From: Methylovirgula sp.
GTDB taxonomy: Bacteria; Pseudomonadota; Alphaproteobacteria; Rhizobiales; Beijerinckiaceae
Assembly (NCBI GenBank): GCA_030038595.1
Contig: JASHSW010000103.1
Location: 1 to 19,974 of the forward strand
DNA: 19,974 nt
Reading direction: 5' to 3'
The notes beneath the pieces are model-generated. The model had not been told where the DNA came from and made no database searches. It was given only the letters and a program-made list of their open reading frames with translations. Positions within the stretch are counted from its first letter, which is position 1. Each line of letters opens with the position of its first letter. A program made the position numbers and the translations under genes. Shown one piece after another: positions 15,106 to 19,974 of this stretch.

Positions 15106-15324
15106 TCAGGCAATGATGTCCGGCGTCAATTGGTCTTCGATGCGGCCGATCTTGTCGCGCAGGAACAATTTGCGCTTTTTCAGACGCTGGATCTGCAGTT
15201 GATCGGCTGCGGAAAGATCGGCCAAGGCTTCGATGGCCGAATCGAGGTCGCGATGCTCTTGGCGCAGGCGCTCAAGCTCCGCGCGCAGAGCCACGCGTTC
15301 CTCGGCGCTCAGTTTGTCAGCCAT
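15106..15324 (-). CDS. DUF465 (YdcH) family small protein
   Basis: A 72-residue, highly charged, fully helical protein. The pattern of a first helix (SAEERVALRAELERLRQEH), an acidic turn with D-AI-AL, and a second helix (QLQIQRLKKRKLFLRDKI) ending in RIEDQLTPDIIA fits DUF465/YdcH; the L-K-RKL-L-DKI segment is the best marker. Function is unknown; a coiled-coil role is inferred. The ATG at 15324 is chosen; the only longer start is a TTG at 15351. There is no clear Shine-Dalgarno sequence. It is 3' to the SGNH hydrolase gene on the same strand. Confidence 0.85.
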   Translation of the reverse strand: MADKLSAEERVALRAELERLRQEHRDLDSAIEALADLSAADQLQIQRLKKRKLFLRDKIGRIEDQLTPDIIA

Positions 15325-15435
15325 GTCGCGCCACGCTCGAGCGTAAGGCAAACCCGATGCCGAGCACGAATTAGAGCACTTCGGAGCGCGCCTGAAAATG
15401 GTCTGGCGCAGACGCAGCGAGCGCGGCGGCGGCGG

Positions 15436-16605
15436 TCATTGCTTTGGAGGCCAACTGAAGTCATCGGCACGGCCGGGCTTTGCTTCGGGCGGTTTGCCCG
15501 CCGCGAACGTTTGCTCGATCAGATTCTGGGCCGCGCCGGCCTCGGCCGTTGCCGGCGTTGCAAGCTGCCCGCCGGGAGCGAGCGCCGGACCGGTCAAAGG
15601 CAGAACCGGACCGATCGGCGGCTTCACCGGCGGTGCGACCGCGGCGTTTGCCGGCGCATTGATGCCGGCCGGCGTCGTCGTCTCGATCTTTGCCAGAGCG
15701 GCGTCGCCTTGCGGCGTGCCGGAATCGAGAATCTGGCGGATGTCGGGGGCGACGAAACTCGCGAGTTTGAGTGCGCCCGCTCGGGTGAAATGAACCCCGT
15801 CGAGCGAACGCAGCCGCACGACCTGCCCATTGACGTCGGGCCCGTAGGGGCTGAACTGGCCTTTGTCGTCGCCGAACGCATCCCAGATATCGATATAGAT
15901 CGCGCCGTTCTTGCTCGCAGTTTCGCGATAAATGTCGTTGAGCGCCACCATCTCGCTCGACAGGCGGTCGCTCTTCATGATCGGCAGTCCGACCCAGAGC
16001 AACGGGATCTTGGCGTCGTGGAACATCGCGCTGATCGCACCGACCCGCGCCGCATAGAGATCGTTCCATTTCGGCGAGCCGGGATCCTGGTAGGTTCCGT
16101 CCGTGTCGCGCAACGGCTGATGGTCGTTGCTGCCGACCAGCATGACCGCCACGTTGATCTTCTGACCGCTCGCAATGAGGTCATGGGCGGCCTTCGTCCA
16201 GTCGTAGAAATCGTCGCGGACGAGGCCCGAATCTTCGCGCGCGTCGTGCAATATGCCAACTTCCGGCCGGTCGCTCAGTGATTCCGCTAGACCCTGGGCG
16301 AGCAACTGGCCGAGCGAATCGCCCATGACCGCAACGAAGAAGGTCGGCGGCACGGCCGGTTTGGTTTCCGCCTTCTCGACGGGTGGATGCGTTTTGGGAG
16401 GACGATAGCGCGGCCATTGGCCGTAGCCATACCCCGGCGCCGGCGGCGGTTGGAAGATTTGTTGGAACCAATTCAGTGGGTTAAAGCCCTGCGCCTGGGC
16501 TGGTGGCAGGCCGACCGCGAGAATAAGGAACGCCGCCGAGAGAACCGCGAGGAACCTCCCGATTGTGGCTCTGCCAGGCGCCGAAAGATAGGTCAGCCTC
16601 GCCAT
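15436..16605 (-). CDS. Secreted SGNH hydrolase-like protein (DUF459 type)
   Basis: A 389-residue exported protein. Residues 1-38 are a signal peptide (cleavage after AQA). Then come a Pro/Tyr-rich linker (about 52-88), and an SGNH fold: block I GDSLGQ with S97, block III GSNDHQ with N160, and block V DGVHF with D269 and H272 as the catalytic pair. The C-terminal 100 residues are Pro/Ala-rich and of low complexity. The pattern fits the DUF459 branch, whose substrate is not established; many SGNH enzymes deacetylate or de-esterify envelope polysaccharide. The ATG at 16605 starts the signal peptide. The nickel transporter gene lies upstream on the same strand, 56 bases away, so co-transcription is possible though no functional link is evident. 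Confidence 0.88.
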   Translation of the reverse strand: MARLTYLSAPGRATIGRFLAVLSAAFLILAVGLPPAQAQGFNPLNWFQQIFQPPPAPGYGYGQWPRYRPPKTHPPVEKAETKPAVPPTFFVAVMGDSLGQLLAQGLAESLSDRPEVGILHDAREDSGLVRDDFYDWTKAAHDLIASGQKINVAVMLVGSNDHQPLRDTDGTYQDPGSPKWNDLYAARVGAISAMFHDAKIPLLWVGLPIMKSDRLSSEMVALNDIYRETASKNGAIYIDIWDAFGDDKGQFSPYGPDVNGQVVRLRSLDGVHFTRAGALKLASFVAPDIRQILDSGTPQGDAALAKIETTTPAGINAPANAAVAPPVKPPIGPVLPLTGPALAPGGQLATPATAEAGAAQNLIEQTFAAGKPPEAKPGRADDFSWPPKQ

Positions 16606-16661
16606 GCCCCATTATCTCGCGCTTTGGTGGCGAAGTTAAGGGGGCGCCGCCAGCCGGCCGT

Positions 16662-17753
16662 CTAGCTGTTGGTGGCGTCCATTCCCGCGAAGCTCGCCAC
16701 CAGAAGCGCCACCCCGAAAAGCAAGACGCAAAGCGCGGCGGCGACCTCGATCAGCCGGCCGATGATCTCGGCGCGCGGCGATCCCCTCCCGGAAAAACGC
16801 AGTGCGATCTTCTTGGCAAAAACCGCCATCGTGGCAAGCGAGCCGGTGGTAATCGCCGTGCCGAGCGACATGGCGAAGACCGCGGCGACGCCCACCGGGA
16901 ACATATCGCGCGCCAGCGCAAAGACCAGGATGAGGATCGCCCCGGAACAAGGCCGCGCACCGGCCGTTGCGATCGTTACCGCGGCCGACTTCCAGGAAAA
17001 ATCGCCACCGAGCTGTTTCGGGTCCGGGATGTGGCAATGCGCGCAATCCGGTCCGTGAAGATGATTGGGGGCGCCATCGTCGGCGAAGAAGACATTTTGA
17101 CCGTCCTGCGGAAGTGCCAGGCGCGGCGGGGCGCCCGCGAAGAAACGCGCCGCCCAGGTTTGCCGCAGCGCCGCGGCGAGCGCCGCGCCTTTGGTCGCCA
17201 GCAGCACGATGCCGAGAAGAACGATGCCGCAATAGGCGGTGATCTCGAGGTCGCTGGCGGCCGCGTTCATACGTTGCGCGGTGACCCGGAAGATGCCCGC
17301 CAAGGCGCCGACGAGCGCAACCGCGACGAGCCCCTGCAAGATCGCGGCAAGCAACGAAATGACGAGACCGCGCCGCAGCGCGCGCTCGTTGGAGACCATG
17401 TAGGAAGTGACCACCGCCTTGCCGTGGCCGGGGCCCGCGGCATGGAAGACTCCATAGGCGAAACTCAACCCGGCAAGCAGGAAATAGGCGCTGTTGTTCT
17501 CTTTGGACGAGCGCAACGCGCCGGTGAGCAGGAGCGAGAACATGCTCTCCTGCCCGATGATCCACGCGGTGATCCCGGAGACTCGTCCGATCGGGGCTTC
17601 GTCGCCGCCGACCGCGAAGGGGTGGTGGAAAACCTGCGCCATTGCGCTGTCGCAGCACGCCAGAAGCAGAAGGAAAAGCAGGGTGGCCGCCGCGAACCGG
17701 CCGTAGGCAGGTTGCGGAGCGGAGCGGCGCAGGAATTCCAGCTTGGGTCTCAG
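16662..17753 (-). CDS. Nickel/cobalt transporter (NicO/RcnA-like), probable CTG start
   Basis: A membrane protein with the NicO signature FAYGVFHAAGPGHGKAVV in helix 2 and TIATAGARPCSGAI in the later helix pair; about six helices. A His/Cys-rich loop (HLHGPDCAHCH) between them probably binds metal. The first in-frame ATG is 17642 (326 aa). However, the frame upstream is open for 37 codons and encodes a typical signal peptide (FLRR, then TLLFLLLLACC, cleavage after SAMA). No ATG, GTG or TTG exists there. A CTG at 17753 has AAGGA six bases upstream, ideal spacing, 17 bases past the DUF1007 stop, and is chosen here (363 aa). A sequencing error is the alternative. It is paired with DUF1007, a common arrangement in Proteobacteria. 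Confidence 0.88.
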   Translation of the reverse strand: MRPKLEFLRRSAPQPAYGRFAAATLLFLLLLACCDSAMAQVFHHPFAVGGDEAPIGRVSGITAWIIGQESMFSLLLTGALRSSKENNSAYFLLAGLSFAYGVFHAAGPGHGKAVVTSYMVSNERALRRGLVISLLAAILQGLVAVALVGALAGIFRVTAQRMNAAASDLEITAYCGIVLLGIVLLATKGAALAAALRQTWAARFFAGAPPRLALPQDGQNVFFADDGAPNHLHGPDCAHCHIPDPKQLGGDFSWKSAAVTIATAGARPCSGAILILVFALARDMFPVGVAAVFAMSLGTAITTGSLATMAVFAKKIALRFSGRGSPRAEIIGRLIEVAAALCVLLFGVALLVASFAGMDATNS

Positions 17754-17769
17754 GGTTCTTCCTTGGCGT

Positions 17770-18408
17770 TTATGGACAGGCTACGAACACGCGGCTCGCC
17801 AATTTCTCGCCGAAATCGGAGCCCGGCGACAGATTGGCGAAGAACGCTTCCGACAGTTTTTTCGTGGCCTCCTCGTCGAGCGGATCGGCGCCGAGTACGC
17901 TGAACGAACAGCCCTTCGGCGCGCCGATGAGCTCGACCGGCACTTTGTCGTCGAGGCTGAAGGCGACGAAATAGGTGGGATCGTAGACCTGAAAGGTGAA
18001 CGCCTTGCCGGGGTTGGTCGGCTGTTTGAGGGGAAGCGTAAAGGTCAACACCACGAGCTTGTCCGGCCGCTCCTCGAGCGAGTAATCGGTCGGCGGTCCG
18101 AACTCGACCTTTGTGCCGGCGAGTTTCGCAAATGTGAAATAGTCGAACTCGGCGAGCGATTGGACATTCGTCTTGGCGAGCGGTGCAAGTTCTTCCTTGG
18201 TAGCGAGTTGGCCGTCCTTGCCGAGCCCTTGGGTTGCGAAGGCCGAATACATGTCGTCGAAGACCCAGGCGCCGCGGATCGCCGCGATGCGGCCCTGGTT
18301 GTCGAAAATCACGTCCTCGCGCGCCGTCACCCAGACGTGCGGATGCGCGAAGGCCGGCGCGCTGAGACCCGCTAAGAAAAGCGCGAGACCGAATCCGAAT
18401 GTGCGCAT
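17770..18408 (-). CDS. DUF1007 family periplasmic protein, metal-transport partner
   Basis: A 212-residue exported protein with a 21-residue signal peptide (MRTFGFGLALFLAGLSAPA, cleavage after FA-A/H). The mature N-terminus is HPHVWV, characteristic of DUF1007 and a plausible metal ligand. The rest is beta-rich with FDDMYSAFA and YDPTYFVAF blocks of the family. DUF1007 genes often accompany NicO-type transporters, as here, where the transporter gene follows after 16 bases. A periplasmic metal-handling role is inferred. The ATG at 18408 has GAAGG 5 bases upstream; an ATG 12 bases earlier (18420) is possible. The open frame to 18594 has no family resemblance. Two Cys (one in GCSF, one in the VACP end) may form a disulphide. 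Confidence 0.9.
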   Translation of the reverse strand: MRTFGFGLALFLAGLSAPAFAHPHVWVTAREDVIFDNQGRIAAIRGAWVFDDMYSAFATQGLGKDGQLATKEELAPLAKTNVQSLAEFDYFTFAKLAGTKVEFGPPTDYSLEERPDKLVVLTFTLPLKQPTNPGKAFTFQVYDPTYFVAFSLDDKVPVELIGAPKGCSFSVLGADPLDEEATKKLSEAFFANLSPGSDFGEKLASRVFVACP

Positions 18409-18731
18409 GACGGCCTTCATGATCGGCGCGCGCCGAGAAGAATCGGAAGGGCCGCTAATTGCCAGCCGAACTCTGGCCAAAGCGAGGCGAGCCGCGGTCA
18501 TCGTCGCCGTCCCCTGTCGCAGTCCGGCCGTCCGGTCGTGCATCGCAAGCCCGCGAGATTGACGATTCTTTGATCGCATCGCCGCTCTTGCCAAGGCTTT
18601 TGCCGAATACTCTCTTTATGATCAGATGCTTACTGGAATATTCGCGGGCCGGCCGGGAAACGTCGCGGGGTTGGATGATCGGCCTTGCTGCTCTATACCG
18701 GCCGTTCACGCGGAAGGTTGGAGGCGGGCCG
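18409..18731. other. Divergent intergenic region upstream of the oxidoreductase and DUF1007 genes
   Basis: About 320 bases between divergent starts. Apart from the promoter candidate at 18671-18699 it holds short palindromes only (GAATATTC near 18636, GGCCGGCC near 18650). No riboswitch-like fold, NikR-type long dyad or small gene was recognised. Open frames extend into it from DUF1007 but do not look coding. Confidence 0.4.
18671..18699 (+). promoter_or_regulatory. Sigma70-like promoter candidate for the oxidoreductase gene
   Basis: TTGGAT (18671-18676) and TATACC (18694-18699) are separated by 17 bases. Transcription would begin near 18706, about 26 bases before the ATG and upstream of the GGAGG ribosome site. 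The boxes match the consensus in roughly seven of twelve positions. Confidence 0.33.
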
Positions 18732-19974
18732 ATGGCGCAGGCGAGCAAGGCGCAAGTTGCCAGCGCGCCGCGATGGGTCTCGCTCGCCGATAAATACGAT
18801 CTGAAGGAAACGCGGATCTTTGTTTCCGGACCGCAGGCGATCGTTCGCCTACTGCTCATGCAGAAGGCGCTTGACCGCCGCGCCGGTCTTTCCACCGCGG
18901 GGTTCATTTCCGGATATCGCGGTTCGCCGCTCGGCGGCCTCGACCTTAATTTGCTGCGTGCCGAAGCGGCGCTCGAAGCCAACGACATTTTCTTTCAGCC
19001 GGGCCTCAACGAAGATCTCGCGGCGACCGCCGTTTGGGGCGCGCAGCAGGCGGAGATGCGCGGCGAAGGCCGCTACGACGGAGTGTTCGGGCTCTGGTAC
19101 GGCAAGGGGCCGGGCGTCGACCGCTCCGGCGACGTGCTGCGCCACGCCAATCTTGCCGGCACCTCGCGGTTCGGCGGCGTGCTGGCACTGATGGGCGACG
19201 ATCATACCGCGGAATCCTCGACTACCGCGCATCAGTCCGAGTTCACCTTCGTCGACGTGATGATGCCGATCCTCTCGCCGGCCGGCGTCCAGGAACTGAT
19301 CGACTATGGGCTCTTCGGCTACGCGATGAGCCGGTTCACCGGCTGCTGGGTCGGCATCAAATGCGTGAAGGACACGGTCGAATCGACCGCCTCGATCGAT
19401 GCGTCGCTAGATCGGGTCCGCGCCGTCGTGCCCGGTGATTTCCGCCTGCCGCCGGGCGGCCTCAACATAAGGGCGCGCGATCCGGTGCTGGAACAGGAAA
19501 GCCGGTTGCAGAACTTCAAATACGCGGCGGCACTGGCCTGGCTCGAAGCCAATCGCTTGAACCGGATCGTCCTTTCGGGAGGCGCAAATGCGCAGATCGG
19601 CATCGTCGCCGCCGGCAAGACCTACCTCGACGTGCGCCAAGCGCTCGACGATCTCGGTATCGACGAAGTGAAGGCCAACGAGATCGGCCTGAGACTCTAC
19701 AAGCTTGCCTGTTCTTGGCCGCTCGAGCCGCGCGGTCTGCGCGAATTCGCGCGCGGCCTATCGAAGATCATCGTCGTCGAAGAAAAGCGCGCGCTGATCG
19801 AGACCCAAATCCGCGGCGAGCTTTACGGGAGCGATATGCAGCCGGTGTGTATCGGCAAGAAGGACGAGAACGGCGAATGGCTTTTTCCGGTCGCCGGCGC
19901 GCTCGATGCCAATGAGATCGCCATCGGCATCGGCCATAGGATTCTCGAAGTTTATCCAAGCGAAGAACTGCGCC
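18732..19974 (+). CDS. Indolepyruvate ferredoxin oxidoreductase, fused large type (3' end outside window)
   Basis: The first 414 residues of a thiamine-diphosphate oxidoreductase that decarboxylates aryl-pyruvates (from aromatic amino acids) to acyl-CoA and passes electrons to ferredoxin. The N-terminal domain is recognised by IFVSGPQAIVRLLLMQKALD, GFISGYRGSPLGGLD (about 58-72), FQPGLNEDLAATAVWG (about 96-111), DGVFGLWYGKGPGVDRSGD and MGDDHTAESSTTAHQSE. Fused proteobacterial members run to about 1,150 residues, so the ThDP and gamma domains lie beyond the window. GGAGG precedes the ATG by 7 bases. It is divergent from the metal-transport pair. The reading frame is open to the last base. Confidence 0.95.
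   Translation, partial: MAQASKAQVASAPRWVSLADKYDLKETRIFVSGPQAIVRLLLMQKALDRRAGLSTAGFISGYRGSPLGGLDLNLLRAEAALEANDIFFQPGLNEDLAATAVWGAQQAEMRGEGRYDGVFGLWYGKGPGVDRSGDVLRHANLAGTSRFGGVLALMGDDHTAESSTTAHQSEFTFVDVMMPILSPAGVQELIDYGLFGYAMSRFTGCWVGIKCVKDTVESTASIDASLDRVRAVVPGDFRLPPGGLNIRARDPVLEQESRLQNFKYAAALAWLEANRLNRIVLSGGANAQIGIVAAGKTYLDVRQALDDLGIDEVKANEIGLRLYKLACSWPLEPRGLREFARGLSKIIVVEEKRALIETQIRGELYGSDMQPVCIGKKDENGEWLFPVAGALDANEIAIGIGHRILEVYPSEELR

Noticed and set aside
16563..17903. 446-codon plus-strand frame opposite the nickel transporter
   Set aside because: Antisense shadow of a gene with clear NicO motifs; highly charged and without domain features.
1..19974. CRISPR arrays, insertion sequences, phage or toxin-antitoxin genes
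   Set aside because: No repeated spacer structure, transposase motif, terminal inverted repeats with target duplication, or toxin-antitoxin pair was seen by eye on either strand.

Overview
The window reads as ordinary chromosome of a GC-rich alphaproteobacterium, most likely Hyphomicrobiales (Rhizobiales). The pointers are the three-gene transhydrogenase set (pntAA, pntAB, pntB) preceded by a tiny aa3-type cytochrome oxidase subunit IV gene, an alphaproteobacterial-type ribosomal protein S21, a fused indolepyruvate ferredoxin oxidoreductase, a DUF465 protein, and a small secreted protein ending in a WNGY...C pattern. This is inferred from protein character; no marker gene or search was available. 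No insertion sequence, phage gene, CRISPR array, tRNA or rRNA was seen.

Layout. Positions 1-3074 hold, on the minus strand, a secreted beta-lactamase-fold serine hydrolase followed by a two-component pair (a membrane histidine kinase and a NarL-type response regulator cut by the window edge). Next is an AT-richer gap of about 0.6-0.7 kb, then two minus-strand stress genes: a Dps ferritin-like protein and an HdeD-like membrane protein. Divergent from these is a plus-strand bioenergetic block (5329-8679): oxidase subunit IV, then the proton-translocating NAD(P) transhydrogenase. Positions 8750-9992 carry two convergent genes for a small secreted protein and a six-TPR lipoprotein. Positions 10217-12176 carry purE-purK and rpsU on the minus strand. 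A divergent aldo/keto reductase and a Na/Pi-cotransporter/PhoU-type protein follow on the plus strand. From 15106 to 18408 the minus strand carries a DUF465 protein, a DUF459-like SGNH hydrolase and a nickel/cobalt transporter paired with a DUF1007 periplasmic protein. The window ends inside the indolepyruvate oxidoreductase gene on the plus strand.

How the genes work together. The transhydrogenase subunits form one complex that couples proton re-entry to NADPH formation. PurE and PurK carry out consecutive steps of purine synthesis. The DUF1007 and NicO products are probably a metal-uptake or metal-export pair. The kinase and regulator overlap by four bases and form one signalling unit.

The points most worth a second look are start-site and regulatory details rather than a new system. 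They are: an apparent CTG start, with a strong Shine-Dalgarno sequence and a full signal peptide, for the nickel/cobalt transporter; an extended -10 promoter followed by a FadR/PdhR-type palindrome upstream of the oxidase/transhydrogenase block; and an AT-rich gap with a plus-strand terminator and a duplicated motif whose differences look coding-like. I found no convincing evidence of a wholly new multi-gene system.
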